From positions 124,001-188,000 of the forward strand of contig NZ_JADQBY010000014.1 in the NCBI RefSeq assembly GCF_016278385.1: a stretch of 64,000 nt of DNA, written 5' to 3'. The notes below the pieces were generated by a model. It was given only the letters and a program-made list of their open reading frames with translations, was not told where the DNA came from and searched no databases. The position numbers and the translations under genes were made by a program. Each line of letters begins with the position of its first letter. Within the stretch, counting starts at the first letter, position 1. The stretch is from Methanolobus sp. GTDB taxonomy: Archaea; Halobacteriota; Methanosarcinia; Methanosarcinales; Methanosarcinaceae. Positions 46,478 to 55,551 of this stretch are shown here, one piece after another.

Positions 46478-47287
46478 TTATGAGACTGCAAAAGCAAGTA
46501 GTAATATTCCGATAGTTATTATCGAGAAGAGGATATCTGTGTTTTTGATTTTGCTTTTATGCACATACACTTTGCTCGTACTTGAATATCCTCTGCAAAG
46601 CATGCTGATATATGTCCTTTCGCCTTGTTCATAAGAACGGATGAACAAAGAGCTGATGGTATATGCAACCTGTTCAAGTACCCATCGGTGCGGTACATCC
46701 CTGTTCCATATATAGAAAAGACGTGTCTTCTGTGCAATTCTTATGCGTTTGAGTATTATCCAGAATACGAAAAGGTACCTTACCATCATTGAAAGTATCA
46801 GGGTGAACTCTGCTGGCATTCCAAGACGTCTTGCAGAACTTACCATGTCACTCATTTTCATCGTTGAGGACATAAGTACAATGGCTGTTATGCAGACTAT
46901 GTATTTTGCGAGGAGCACCATACCAAAGAATATCCCTTCATATGTCAGGTTTATTCCAAGTGGAAGGTCTATAGGGTAAGTCGTAAAGGATTCGATGAAT
47001 GGCTGCCTGACAAATGGCTGTATAATCACAATAGCAAGTCCAAAAGGCAGTATTGAAAGGAACCTCATAATCGTATACACAGGATTAAGCCTTGCAATTG
47101 CCATGACTGATATAAGATAAAGCTCAAGGATTGCAAGTTTCATGAAGTTCGCTTCATCCATGCGCGGAAGGCTGACAGCAAAAACAATAATTGCAATGGT
47201 TGCAAGTATCTTTACTCGTCCATCAAGTCTGTGGACAGTGCTGTCCTTGTATGCTTCCCTTTCAATATCAGTAAGTGTAATCTCCAT
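46478..47287 (-). CDS. cbiQ: Cobalt/nickel ECF transporter, T component
   Basis: A 269-residue transmembrane coupling protein linking the ATPase to the substrate component. N-terminal VHRLDGRVKILATIAIIVFAVSLP is the classic CbiQ start. Several helices follow, then RRLGMPAEFTLILSMMVRYLFVF and the SLFIRSYEQGERTYISMLCRGY region, which docks the ATPase. ATG 47287 is chosen because it lies eight bases after the cbiO stop; a longer frame would overlap cbiO by 35 bases. Confidence 0.92.
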   Translation of the reverse strand: MEITLTDIEREAYKDSTVHRLDGRVKILATIAIIVFAVSLPRMDEANFMKLAILELYLISVMAIARLNPVYTIMRFLSILPFGLAIVIIQPFVRQPFIESFTTYPIDLPLGINLTYEGIFFGMVLLAKYIVCITAIVLMSSTMKMSDMVSSARRLGMPAEFTLILSMMVRYLFVFWIILKRIRIAQKTRLFYIWNRDVPHRWVLEQVAYTISSLFIRSYEQGERTYISMLCRGYSSTSKVYVHKSKIKNTDILFSIITIGILLLAFAVS

Positions 47288-47294
47288 GGCAGGT

Positions 47295-48140
47295 CTATCT
47301 TTTATTTTCAACAAGTCGTATGATCTCATCCCTGGCGTCCCGGGGTGTTATCTTTATTTCTGCATCAAGGCCGGATTCCTGCAGGAGTTCGAATACTTCT
47401 GCTATTCGCGGCATCCTTAAGTGTGCATTCTCCAGTACTTCATGTTTTTGGAATATCTCCATGGCAGTGCCACTGGCTTCTACTCTTCCGTGGTGCATTA
47501 TATGGACGATATCTGCAAAAAGTGGAACTATATCGACGTCATGAGTTGACAGGATAACAGTTATCCCGAATTTCTTATTCATGCCGTCTATTATCTTCAT
47601 AATATTTTCAGCACTTAAGGGGTCAAGTCCTGCAGTCGGCTCATCCAGTACAACCACTTCAGGCTGCATTGCCAGTACTCCTGCAATGGCAACAAGTTTT
47701 TTCTGCCCTCCACTGAGATGATGGGGTGAACGTTCTTCAAATCCGGAAAGGTTCACAAGTTCTAGTGCCTTTTTAACTCTTTTCTCAACTTCTTCTTCAT
47801 CAAGTCCCATGTTGATAGGGCCAAATGCCACGTCCTGTTCGATGGTAGGTGCAAGTATCTGGTCATCAGGATTCTGGAACACGATTCCCACTGTCTGGCG
47901 TACATTTCTGATATTCTTTTTTGAAATGGCTTCACCTTTTACAAGTACTTCTCCGGAAGCAGGTTTAATTATGCCATTGAGGTGTTTGAAAAGTGTAGAT
48001 TTTCCAGCTCCGTTTGCCCCAAGGATGGCTATCTTCTCTCCGGGGTATATGTCAAGATTGATGTTGTCAAGAGCTTTTGTCTTGCTGCTTGCGTAGAAAT
48101 AGGATACTCCTTTTAGTTGGACGATAGGTTTTTTGGTCAT
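47295..48140 (-). CDS. cbiO: Cobalt/nickel ECF transporter, ATP-binding protein
   Basis: Energising ATPase, 281 residues. Walker A GANGAGKST, Q-loop VFQNPDDQILAPT, signature LSGGQKKLVAIAGVLA, Walker B VVVLDEPTAGLDP and STHDVD are all intact. The FQNPDDQ Q-loop is typical of ECF ATPases. ATG 48140 is preferred to GTG 48149. It is the promoter-proximal gene of the leftward unit cbiO-cbiQ. Its leader holds a short hairpin (CCTGT/ACAGG) followed by six T on the transcribed strand, a possible attenuator-like signal. Confidence 0.93.
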   Translation of the reverse strand: MTKKPIVQLKGVSYFYASSKTKALDNINLDIYPGEKIAILGANGAGKSTLFKHLNGIIKPASGEVLVKGEAISKKNIRNVRQTVGIVFQNPDDQILAPTIEQDVAFGPINMGLDEEEVEKRVKKALELVNLSGFEERSPHHLSGGQKKLVAIAGVLAMQPEVVVLDEPTAGLDPLSAENIMKIIDGMNKKFGITVILSTHDVDIVPLFADIVHIMHHGRVEASGTAMEIFQKHEVLENAHLRMPRIAEVFELLQESGLDAEIKITPRDARDEIIRLVENKR

Positions 48141-48236
48141 TATAGTCACACGTTGATTTTACAACCAGCCAAAAAACCTGTTTTTGACAGGAGCTTTATT
48201 CATTCTACATAAGAATCCTGTTATAAATACTTGTTT

Positions 48237-48260
48237 AGTGTTACCAAAAGTTAATATTTT
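48237..48260 (-). promoter_or_regulatory. Shared element upstream of cbiO
   Basis: A near-copy (21 of 24) of the element at 45434-45457, here next to a TATA-like GTATTTATAAC on the minus strand (about 48222-48232) and 97 bases before cbiO. An imperfect dyad TTTAGTGTTACCAAA overlaps it. Its placement on the two promoters of one split transporter supports co-regulation. Confidence 0.6.
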
Positions 48261-48377
48261 TTTATTTCAGTAATTTAAATGAGTATTCTATTTAAGTTGG
48301 TTTTGTTTATTATTTAAACACAAGAATTGTTAGAATGATGCTAATCTATATCTACTAACAGGTCAAATGTAATACTG

Positions 48378-50009
48378 ATGTTCAGGAAAATCCGCAGGTA
48401 CGTTACTATTTTTAGGGTATTCTCGAAATATAGTTTATTCAGTCTTGTGTATAGTGAGGTAAATCAGTATTATGTGTCCAACAGGAGAAATCCCTGTGTA
48501 TTTGTCTCCAAAAACCGGGAAAAAGCTGTAAAGCTCAGAAAAGCCATGGAGGAACTTGGTCCTACATTCATAAAGTTGGGCCAGATACTGAGCAAAAGGC
48601 CTGATATCGTGCCTGCTATCTACATAGAGGAGCTTGGTAACCTTCAGGACAATGTCAATCCTCTTGAATTTGATACCATGAAGGTAGCATTTGAGGGGTT
48701 CAGTTGTAGTATAGGGGCTGAAAGGATTAATGAGGCCTTTTCAAATTCATATTTTGATATTCATGAAATATTTGATGAGTTTAATACAGAGCCGATAGCA
48801 TGTGCTTCTATTGCCCAGGTCTATGAAGCAAAGCTTGATGGAAAAAGGGTCGCTGTAAAGATAACAAGGCCCAACTTAATAGAAACTATCAACCTTGATC
48901 TTGCAATACTTAACGACATCAAGCCTCTTATTGTAAGGGTAATTGGCCTTGGAAAGAATTTTGATATCGATGGTTTCCTTTATGAATTTAGAGAGCTGCT
49001 CAATCGCGAGCTTGACCTGAGTAATGAGGCCAGGAATATCAGGCGTTTTGAAGAGAACTTTGCAGATGTGAAGGAGGTCCATGTTCCCCACATCTATGAC
49101 GAATACTCCAATGAGAATATTCTTGTTATGGATTATATGGAAGGGGTAACTATAAGGAAACTTTCAGGTATTTCACCTGAAAAGAAGAAATGGTATGCAA
49201 AGGTGATAAGTGAAAGTTACCTGAAACAGGTTTACTTTGATGGTTTTTACCATGCAGATCCTCATAGTTCTAACATAATATTGCAGGAAGATGGTATTGC
49301 ATATATCGACTTTGGAGCAGTAGGCACAATTGATGATGAATTGCGTCGTAATATGCTCAACCTTTTCTATGGTATTTACAAGAAGAGGCTGGATGTGGTC
49401 TTCGAATCATTCATGAAGATTACAGGCATAAACAAGGAAGATATCAATGTCCGCCGTTTCAAGCTGGACCTTGATGATATTATTTCAAAGCAGAATTATT
49501 CATCCGGTGAGCGTCAAAGTGATAATTATGCAACCCTTGGTTTGAAATATGATCTTTCCCTTCCAAGTGAATTCTCAACACTTGAAAGGGCTTTGATTCT
49601 CATTGAGGCAAACTGCCTTGAACTCGATCCAAAATTCAATCTGCTGGAAAATGCTAAACCTATTATCACTAAGGTTTTAATGAAGCGTTATTCACCATTC
49701 GAGGCTTTTGAATACTTGCAACTGGAGGGTGATAGGTATCTGGAAATAATCAAGGAGCTGCCTCAGGGCGTCAATGATGTTATCGAGACTATCCGCGGGT
49801 ATAAGATCGAGAGGTTTGAAAAGAAAACAGATGAGATAAGGAAATACAGGACAATTGACTCAATTACGAAATATGCATTCCTGCTGGGAATTTTGTTGTC
49901 TTCATCATTCTTTGTCATCAATGGTGAAGGTTACCTGTCTGTAATGGGAGTTATCGGGTTTATCAGTGCAATATTCCTGTTTGCAGTCATGTTTGTGAAA
50001 AATTCCTGA
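48378..50009 (+). CDS. ABC1/UbiB (AarF) family protein kinase-like protein
   Basis: A 543-residue atypical kinase-like ATPase. It has the family-specific ELGPTFIKLGQILSKRPDIVP near residue 57, an Ala-rich nucleotide loop ASIAQVYEAKL with VAVKI, then the catalytic segments DGFYHADPHSSNIIL and YIDFGAVG. Two C-terminal hydrophobic helices (about 497-540) anchor it in the membrane. In bacteria and mitochondria relatives support ubiquinone synthesis; in methanogens, which lack ubiquinone, a role in isoprenoid lipid or methanophenazine metabolism is only a guess. A methyltransferase gene follows. Confidence 0.9.
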   Translation: MFRKIRRYVTIFRVFSKYSLFSLVYSEVNQYYVSNRRNPCVFVSKNREKAVKLRKAMEELGPTFIKLGQILSKRPDIVPAIYIEELGNLQDNVNPLEFDTMKVAFEGFSCSIGAERINEAFSNSYFDIHEIFDEFNTEPIACASIAQVYEAKLDGKRVAVKITRPNLIETINLDLAILNDIKPLIVRVIGLGKNFDIDGFLYEFRELLNRELDLSNEARNIRRFEENFADVKEVHVPHIYDEYSNENILVMDYMEGVTIRKLSGISPEKKKWYAKVISESYLKQVYFDGFYHADPHSSNIILQEDGIAYIDFGAVGTIDDELRRNMLNLFYGIYKKRLDVVFESFMKITGINKEDINVRRFKLDLDDIISKQNYSSGERQSDNYATLGLKYDLSLPSEFSTLERALILIEANCLELDPKFNLLENAKPIITKVLMKRYSPFEAFEYLQLEGDRYLEIIKELPQGVNDVIETIRGYKIERFEKKTDEIRKYRTIDSITKYAFLLGILLSSSFFVINGEGYLSVMGVIGFISAIFLFAVMFVKNS

Positions 50010-50137
50010 TGCTTTGTTTCCGGTTAATTAGGTCTGATTGAACATTTTATGTAGGGTCAAAATAATACTATATACTAAGGGCTAACAGTCGCAGGTGATT
50101 GCTTCTGTTGATTAGCAATATCTTGGAGGGGTTGTAG

Positions 50138-50770
50138 ATCAATCATATTAAAGGAAACAATTTTGGTTGGTTCTTTGGGGGCAGGCATTATGATTTTTTT
50201 GCTACTGCACTTGGTTTTGGGCATAGTTACTATGAGCAGGTAGCAAGAGCACTGCCTCTTGAAAAGGGGATGTCAGTTCTGGATCTGGGTTGTGGAACTG
50301 AGTCTGTGGGAATTGCAATTTCTGAATCCCTTGAAAGGGATGTGAGTATACATGGTCTGGATCTTTCAGGTATCCAATTGGGTTATGCTGCTGACAAGGG
50401 CGAAAGATCAGGGATACCTTTGAATCTTTATAGGGGTTCCATGGATATGCTGCCATTCACAGACAAAACATTTGATATTGTCGTGACATCTGTTGCATTT
50501 TGTGAAACCACTTCCGAAGTGCGCAGCGGAGCTATCATGGAAGTTTCTCGTGTACTCAAGGACAATGGTTTCTTTGCAATTGTTGATTGTGCAAAACCTA
50601 TCCTTGGTCTTGATACTGTAATGATGCTTCCATTTTTTATGTTCAAGGAAACTGCAGACAGCTGGAACAATCATTATCCTGATCTTTGCAGAGAAAGTAA
50701 TCTCATCCTTGAAAACGAGGCATACGTTAAATCTTATGTAAAATACCAGCTTTTCAGGAAAGCTGATTAA
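50138..50770 (+). CDS. Class I SAM-dependent methyltransferase, start codon ATC or lost
   Basis: The frame is open and protein-like from 50138, right after an in-frame TAG, to 50770: 210 residues opening with NHIKGNNFGWFFGGRHYDFF after the first codon. Motif I reads VLDLGCGTESVGIAI, in which the usual third Gly is Glu. IHGLDLSGIQL, LPFTDKTFDIVVTSVAF and EVSRVLKDNGFFAIVD complete a Rossmann methyltransferase core. GGAGG at 50125-50129 sits eight bases before codon 50138, but that codon is ATC. Either a non-canonical start is used, ATG was mutated, or translation begins at ATG 50270, which would cut off the N-terminal cap (166 residues left). Substrate unknown. Confidence 0.75.
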   Translation: MNHIKGNNFGWFFGGRHYDFFATALGFGHSYYEQVARALPLEKGMSVLDLGCGTESVGIAISESLERDVSIHGLDLSGIQLGYAADKGERSGIPLNLYRGSMDMLPFTDKTFDIVVTSVAFCETTSEVRSGAIMEVSRVLKDNGFFAIVDCAKPILGLDTVMMLPFFMFKETADSWNNHYPDLCRESNLILENEAYVKSYVKYQLFRKAD

Positions 50771-50811
50771 AAAAGAATATGTGTCCGCCATGCGGCGGAC
50801 AAAGGATGTGT

Positions 50812-51117
50812 TTATCCGAAGAGTGCTCCAAGACCGGCCATGCCGCTCTCTTCTGACTTGTCTTCTTCTTCTTCAACTGCTTCTTCTTCGACAGGAGCTG
50901 CTGCTGCTGTTGGTGCTGCTGCTGCTGGAGCTGCTGTTGAGACTGCTGCTGTTGCCATTGCTTCTTCGATGTCTACGCCATCAAGAGCTGCAACGAGTGC
51001 CTTTGCGCGTGCATCAACGACGTCTACGCCTGCTGCTTGAAGTACTGCTGTAACTGCTTCTTCTGTAATGTCTTTACCTGCTTTGTACAGTAAAAGTGCT
51101 GCATATATATATTCCAT
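50812..51117 (-). CDS. rpl12: Large ribosomal subunit protein P1/L12
   Basis: Acidic stalk protein, 101 residues, that recruits translation GTPases. N-terminal [20 protein letters not shown], an Ala-rich hinge, an acidic Glu run, and the stalk tail [11 protein letters not shown]. The same tail ends L10, as expected in archaea. It is last in the L1-L10-L12 operon, with AAGGTGAT before the ATG. Confidence 0.97.
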   Translation of the reverse strand: MEYIYAALLLYKAGKDITEEAVTAVLQAAGVDVVDARAKALVAALDGVDIEEAMATAAVSTAAPAAAAPTAAAAPVEEEAVEEEEDKSEESGMAGLGALFG

Positions 51118-51164
51118 GTAATATCACCTTTTATTTTATCAAATGTAATTCTTGTAAATTCTGA

Positions 51165-52187
51165 TTATCCGAAAAGTGCTCCAAGGCCAGCCATGCCGTC
51201 CTCTTCTGTTGACTCTTCTTCCTGTTCTTCTTCCTTCTCTTCAACTGCTTCTACAGTCTCTGTTGCAACTGCTACAGCACTTGCTGCTGCGCCGAGTGCT
51301 TCCTTAAGCTCATCGTCAACTGCTTCTTCATTATTGGCAGAAGCTGCTGCTGCAACTGAAAACATCTGTGACTGTGCTTTTCCAAGAAGTGCATCGATAA
51401 CGCCTGGTTCCAGGACAACTGCATTGACACCGAGGTTGCGTGACTCTGTTGCTGCCTTTGCAATGAGCGTCTTGATATTGTCTGCAGTTGGGTATGCTGC
51501 GAACACTGACATGTTGAATGCCTGCTGTGTTGCCAGCACGATATCTGAGAAGTATTTATCTTCGTCGATGGCCAGTACATCTGGTGTGAATACGAGTCCA
51601 TTCTCAAAAGCTGCTTTCAGGTCCAGACCTACTTCCATTGGGTAGATTTCAAGTCTTGTAAGCATTGAAGCAAGTTTCTGTGAAACTGCCTCGCCTTCTT
51701 TTGCAACGGCTTTTGTTTCCTTTATTACCACTTTGCCCTTGTCGATTGCTGCAGGTATACCTGCTGCCTGCATGTCACCGAGAATTGGGCCTGGTGGGAA
51801 TGATGTTGGTCCTTTTTCGACTATGATATCACGAGGTGCGATGGCACCTGCTTTGATAGGTGAAGGGCTCTTGCTCTTTTCCAGTGTCTTGTATAACTTG
51901 AAAGGATTCTGTTCAGTGAATACAAGGGCGGTCTGTACGTCCACGTACTCATCCATTTCTTTTACATCACCGGATTCGTCAAGTGCTCTTCTGATAAGAG
52001 TGTTCCTTGAGACTTTTAAAACAGCCTTGTCCTTAAGGTCCCTTCTCATCTTTTGAAGTTGCTTTGCAGGAATTCCTCCAATGCCTATTACTCCAAATAT
52101 CGGGTATTGCTTGATGAGTTTCTTTATATCCTCAACTTCATCTTTTTTCCACTGTGGGATGTGGCTGCTGTGGTGATCTTCTTCCAT
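51165..52187 (-). CDS. rpl10: Large ribosomal subunit protein P0/L10
   Basis: Stalk base protein, 340 residues, binding 23S rRNA and L12 dimers. It shows WKKDEVEDIKKLIKQYPIFG, LRRDLK-type RNA-binding residues (MRRDLKDKAVLKVSRNTLI) and GPILGDMQAAGIPAAIDKGK. The C-terminal helices are followed by a Glu-rich tail ending [11 protein letters not shown]. Its start codon overlaps the L1 stop by one base. Confidence 0.97.
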   Translation of the reverse strand: MEEDHHSSHIPQWKKDEVEDIKKLIKQYPIFGVIGIGGIPAKQLQKMRRDLKDKAVLKVSRNTLIRRALDESGDVKEMDEYVDVQTALVFTEQNPFKLYKTLEKSKSPSPIKAGAIAPRDIIVEKGPTSFPPGPILGDMQAAGIPAAIDKGKVVIKETKAVAKEGEAVSQKLASMLTRLEIYPMEVGLDLKAAFENGLVFTPDVLAIDEDKYFSDIVLATQQAFNMSVFAAYPTADNIKTLIAKAATESRNLGVNAVVLEPGVIDALLGKAQSQMFSVAAAASANNEEAVDDELKEALGAAASAVAVATETVEAVEEKEEEQEEESTEEDGMAGLGALFG

Positions 52188-52828
52188 TATAGCACCTTCA
52201 CTGATTTTCCCATGGTGGTTGTAACATAAATAGCTTTTATGTTATGCTTACCCTTTTCAAGAGAGTGTTCCACTCTGCTAAGGACTGTTTCAATGTTCTC
52301 TGCAAGTTTCTGGATCTCCATATTTCTGCGACCAACTGCTACGTGGAAAGTAAGTTTGTCTTTTGATCTTATCCTTATTGAGCTTCTTGCACTGTTGATA
52401 AGATCTCCCACGTTCTTTCCTGGTGGCAGTGGAGTTGGCATCTTTCCTCTTGGACCTAATATGGCACCAAGGGCCTTACCGATCTGTGCCATGTATTGTA
52501 CTTCTGCAACGAAGAAGTCGTATTCATTAGCAACTGATCTGGCACGTGACTTATCTCCTGCCATCTCTGCAAGGTCTTCTTCGGAGAAGACCATTTCTGC
52601 GCCAGCTTCTTTCGCCTGGAGACCGACCTCACCTTTCGCAAAGACTGCGATTTTGAGGTCTTTCCCAAGACCATGTGGAAGTAAAACCTCTTCATCAACA
52701 CGGTTTTTAGGCTGACTCATATCCAGATTCTTTAAGTTAATAGCCATCTCTACACCTTCGGAGAATTTCCTTTCAGGTGAGTCCGCTAATAACTTTTCTA
52801 TAGCTTCTATTATGCTTTTGTCTGCCAT
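52187..52828 (-). CDS. rpl1: Large ribosomal subunit protein L1
   Basis: A 213-residue protein of the mobile L1 stalk and a known translational repressor of its own operon in methanogens (established for Methanococcus). It shows KNLDMSQPKNRVDEEVLLPHG, ILGPRGKMPTPLPPGKNVGD and HVAVGRRNME. The ATG has a strong GGAGGT five bases upstream, and the 158-base leader can fold right up to that site. Confidence 0.97.
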   Translation of the reverse strand: MADKSIIEAIEKLLADSPERKFSEGVEMAINLKNLDMSQPKNRVDEEVLLPHGLGKDLKIAVFAKGEVGLQAKEAGAEMVFSEEDLAEMAGDKSRARSVANEYDFFVAEVQYMAQIGKALGAILGPRGKMPTPLPPGKNVGDLINSARSSIRIRSKDKLTFHVAVGRRNMEIQKLAENIETVLSRVEHSLEKGKHNIKAIYVTTTMGKSVKVL

Positions 52829-52838
52829 TCTTTACCTC

Positions 52839-52888
52839 CCGTAGTGTCGAACTTAATGTTCAGGCAGGACCGCTTCGGTCTACTACGG
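52839..52888 (-). promoter_or_regulatory. Structured leader of the L1-L10-L12 mRNA, candidate L1 control site
   Basis: On the transcript, CCGUAGU (52888-52882) pairs perfectly with ACUACGG (52845-52839), which directly precedes and overlaps the GGAGGU ribosome site of rpl1. Inside this closing stem are two hairpins: GACCG-AAG-CGGUC (52880-52868) and GAAC-AUUAA-GUUC (about 52862-52850), giving a three-way junction. Pairing next to the ribosome site suits feedback by L1, but that role is inferred. Confidence 0.6.
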
Positions 52889-52986
52889 CTTTGTCTAGAG
52901 CTTTAGGTCACAAGAACCTTTACTCTGTCTGGTGGGCACACCAATAGTAAGTATTAAACTTTAAGGTTATTGGTTAAAGCACGGAA

Positions 52987-53472
52987 TTACCATGCTTCTT
53001 GTGCCAGTACATCGTCGAACTGTCCCTCATCGATTGCTTTCTGGCATTCCTTTGCAGTCATACCTTCAGCAGTTACACCCATGGGGACGCAGGAACCGAG
53101 TACCTCTTTCACAGCAGCTTTCAGGTCGTATGATAAAATATCATCTTTCTTCATACGTGCAATCTTTGCTGCCTGTGGAATTGTAAGATTTCCTACAATA
53201 ACTTTAGTTGGTTCTCCGGATCCTTTCTGAATTCCGACTTCCTGTAATATAAGTGCGGACGTTGGTGGAGTTCCTACTTCGATTTCAAAACTCTTGTCGT
53301 CTGCGACTATTACTTTGACCGGGACTTGCATCCCATTGTAATCTCTTGTCTTCTCGTTGATCTTGTCGATCACGTCTTTTATGTTAATTCCAAGAGGACC
53401 AAGGGCCGGACCAAGTGGTGGACCTGGGTTTGCTTTTCCTCCTGGGACCAATGCTTCAACAACATTTGCCAT
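52987..53472 (-). CDS. rpl11: Large ribosomal subunit protein L11
   Basis: A 161-residue protein of the GTPase-associated centre. VEALVPGGKANPGPPLGPALGPLG is followed by INIKDVIDKIN and the C-terminal RNA-binding domain with GSGEPTKVIVGNLTIPQAAKIA and GSCVPMGVTAEG. It is cotranscribed with secE and nusG (37-base gap to nusG). A 158-base gap with its own promoter-like TTTAATACTTA separates it from L1. Confidence 0.97.
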   Translation of the reverse strand: MANVVEALVPGGKANPGPPLGPALGPLGINIKDVIDKINEKTRDYNGMQVPVKVIVADDKSFEIEVGTPPTSALILQEVGIQKGSGEPTKVIVGNLTIPQAAKIARMKKDDILSYDLKAAVKEVLGSCVPMGVTAEGMTAKECQKAIDEGQFDDVLAQEAW

Positions 53473-53509
53473 TTGAATATCACCATTAAATTTGTATAAA
53501 TATAAAATT

Positions 53510-53986
53510 CTAATACTCTCGGGAGTTTCCTTCCTCGTCTTTCCTGAGGACTCTTACAGTATCACCGCGAATAGTTATAGGTATCGGTACAACTGCATCA
53601 AACAATTCTACTGTTATTTCCTCGTGACCTTCATCCACTCTCTTCACGCGAGCTTTCTCGCCTTTGAAAGGACCGGATGTTATCTCTATTATCGCACCTT
53701 CTGATATTCCAGTGACTGTTGGTTTTGGTGTGAGGAAATGTGATATCTCTTCTATGGATGACTGTCCTTTTACTAAAGCCCTGGCATGAGGAACAGTTTG
53801 TATTGCCTGTTCTACATCTCCTGGAGACACAGCTTCTATAAGCACATATCCTTTCAGCTCATCAGGTGCAAGAATAGCTCTGATGTCCAGATGTTCTTTT
53901 CTTGCAGACAGTGTTATCATGTTTGCGACTGAACGTTCCTGGTTCGCAGTCGTTTTTACTACGAATATAACAGATTCAGCAGTCAT
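53510..53986 (-). CDS. spt5: Transcription elongation factor Spt5 (NusG)
   Basis: Elongation factor that binds the RNA polymerase clamp with Spt4; 158 residues. The NGN domain is at residues 1-85 (IFVVKTTANQERSVANMI, LKGYVLIEAVSPGDVEQAI). A KOW domain follows (GAIIEITSGPFKGEKARVKRVD). ATG 53986 is preferred to ATG 53998, because GGGTG inside the end of secE then serves as ribosome site and only two bases separate the genes. Confidence 0.95.
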   Translation of the reverse strand: MTAESVIFVVKTTANQERSVANMITLSARKEHLDIRAILAPDELKGYVLIEAVSPGDVEQAIQTVPHARALVKGQSSIEEISHFLTPKPTVTGISEGAIIEITSGPFKGEKARVKRVDEGHEEITVELFDAVVPIPITIRGDTVRVLRKDEEGNSREY

Positions 53987-53988
53987 GA

Positions 53989-54198
53989 TTACACCCATTT
54001 AGGCATCTCTACCAATAAAACATATATCAGGAATCCTATAACTCCAATCGCAAGAATTCCAAGCCCAGCAACCTTAGCTATGGTCAGGAATTCCTCTCTT
54101 GATGGTTTCTTTGTAAGTTTAAGGACCCTCATATACGTCTTAAGGGTTTGGTTTATGCTAGCGCTATTTATTTTACTTAGATCAAATGAATCTGCCAA
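53989..54198 (-). CDS. secE: Protein translocase subunit SecE (Sec61 gamma)
   Basis: A 69-residue membrane subunit of the SecYE-beta protein channel. A cytoplasmic amphipathic part with YMRVLKLTKKPSREEFLTIAKVAG leads to one membrane helix (about 45-65). Size, motif and position before nusG and L11 are the conserved archaeal arrangement. Confidence 0.94.
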   Translation of the reverse strand: MADSFDLSKINSASINQTLKTYMRVLKLTKKPSREEFLTIAKVAGLGILAIGVIGFLIYVLLVEMPKWV

Positions 54199-54323
54199 AG
54201 TATTTCACAACCGGTTATGATTGATTATATGCGTGCGATATTTTGAAGCCGTAAATATATCTGAATTTACTAACTGCTAATCTGTAGAGCATTCTAGACA
54301 ACGTCTTTAATAAAATACCTTTC

Positions 54324-54353
54324 GATTGGATTGCATTACTGTGCAGTCCAATC
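54324..54353 (-). terminator. Long hairpin between ftsZ and secE
   Basis: GATTGGA (54324-54330) pairs with TCCAATC (54347-54353) and an inner TGCA (54332-54335) with TGCA (54342-54345), leaving one mismatch and a 6-base loop. It lies about 30 bases past the ftsZ stop and upstream of secE, so it is probably the ftsZ terminator. Confidence 0.55.
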
Positions 54354-54382
54354 AAAAGCCTTAGTTAAAAAAGGGAGATATT

Positions 54383-55495
54383 CTATTTTACAAAATCTAT
54401 TCCGTATTTTCTTGTTACGGTCTTGGCTCCACCGTGGCCATATATTTGTGGGGACTTGACTCCTGTTACTACGATCATTGTACGTACAGTATTTTCAAGA
54501 TCATCGTTAACTTGTGCTCCCCATATTAGTCTCGCTTCAGGGTCTATTCTACTGTATACTTCCTGTACAACACTTTCTGCCTCGGCAATTGTCATATCAG
54601 GTCCGCCGATAACGTTGACCAATGCAGATGTTGCACCAGAGATGTCTACATCAAGAAGTGGGCTACGTAATGCCTTCTGTACGGACTCTACAGCTTTCTG
54701 TTCTCCTTCTGCTTCTCCCAGGCCTATCATTGCAACGCCACCGTTCTGCATAACAGTTCTCACATCAGCGAAGTCAAGGTTTACAAGACCTGGTTTTGTG
54801 ATAAGCTCTGTTATTCCTTTGACTGCTCTCATAAGGACTTCATCTGAAACTTTGAATGCAGCCTGCAATGGAAGTCTTGGTACGACTTCAAGGAGCTTGT
54901 CGTTTGGAACAACTATTACAGTGTCAGCAACTTCTCTCAATCTTTCAAGACCTGCTTCTGCATTTGTCCTTCTGACCTGTCCTTCTACGCTGAAAGGTAA
55001 TGTTACAACAGCAATAGTGAGTGCTCCTGCATCTCTTGCAGCTTCAGCAACGATGGGTGCAGACCCTGTGCCGGTTCCTCCTCCAAGACCACATGTGATA
55101 AAGACCATATCGCTGCCGTTAACAACCTCTGCGATCTCGTCTACACTTTCAAGAGCAGCATCCTCTCCAATCTGGGGAAGACTGCCAGCCCCAAGGCCTC
55201 TTGTCTTTTTCCTTCCAATGAGTATCTTGCGGTCAGCTTTTATTTGCAGGAGGTGCTGAGCATCTGTGTTTACAGCAATAAATTCTGCACCTTTTATTCC
55301 TTCCTCAACCATTCTTTGCGTGCTGTTTGAACCGCCGCCGCCACAGCCAATTACCTTGATGTTGGTGTGTAACTGGAGTAGCATCGCCTCTAACTCTGCG
55401 TCTATGTCTTTATGCTCAGGACTTGATGTGGCTTGACTGCGAAGACGTGTCTCCTGTTCAGACCTTGCAAGTGCCTCTTCTACTATGGATCTCAT
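54383..55495 (-). CDS. ftsZ: Cell division GTPase FtsZ
   Basis: Tubulin-like protein forming the division ring, 370 residues. Nucleotide motifs are [16 protein letters not shown] (about 47-62) and the signature [20 protein letters not shown]. The T7 loop reads [15 protein letters not shown] and provides the catalytic Asp for GTP hydrolysis. A 40-residue charged N-terminal extension precedes the core; there is no long C-terminal linker. ATG 55495 follows a G/A-rich stretch. It precedes secE in the same direction but is separated by a hairpin. Confidence 0.96.
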   Translation of the reverse strand: MRSIVEEALARSEQETRLRSQATSSPEHKDIDAELEAMLLQLHTNIKVIGCGGGGSNSTQRMVEEGIKGAEFIAVNTDAQHLLQIKADRKILIGRKKTRGLGAGSLPQIGEDAALESVDEIAEVVNGSDMVFITCGLGGGTGTGSAPIVAEAARDAGALTIAVVTLPFSVEGQVRRTNAEAGLERLREVADTVIVVPNDKLLEVVPRLPLQAAFKVSDEVLMRAVKGITELITKPGLVNLDFADVRTVMQNGGVAMIGLGEAEGEQKAVESVQKALRSPLLDVDISGATSALVNVIGGPDMTIAEAESVVQEVYSRIDPEARLIWGAQVNDDLENTVRTMIVVTGVKSPQIYGHGGAKTVTRKYGIDFVK

Positions 55496-55551
55496 TCTTT
55501 TTCTCCCTCAAATGAAAATCGTATATGGGTTACAGGTATGATCATATATAC

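Noticed and set aside
50135-50137. Pyrrolysine codon (TAG) extending the methyltransferase upstream
   Set aside because: The sequence before the TAG is ribosome-site and leader sequence, not protein-like, so TAG is simply an upstream stop.
50781-51053. Leu/Arg-rich open frame on the plus strand
   Set aside because: It is the antisense of the alanine-rich L12 gene; its repetitive composition comes from GCT/GCA codons read backwards.
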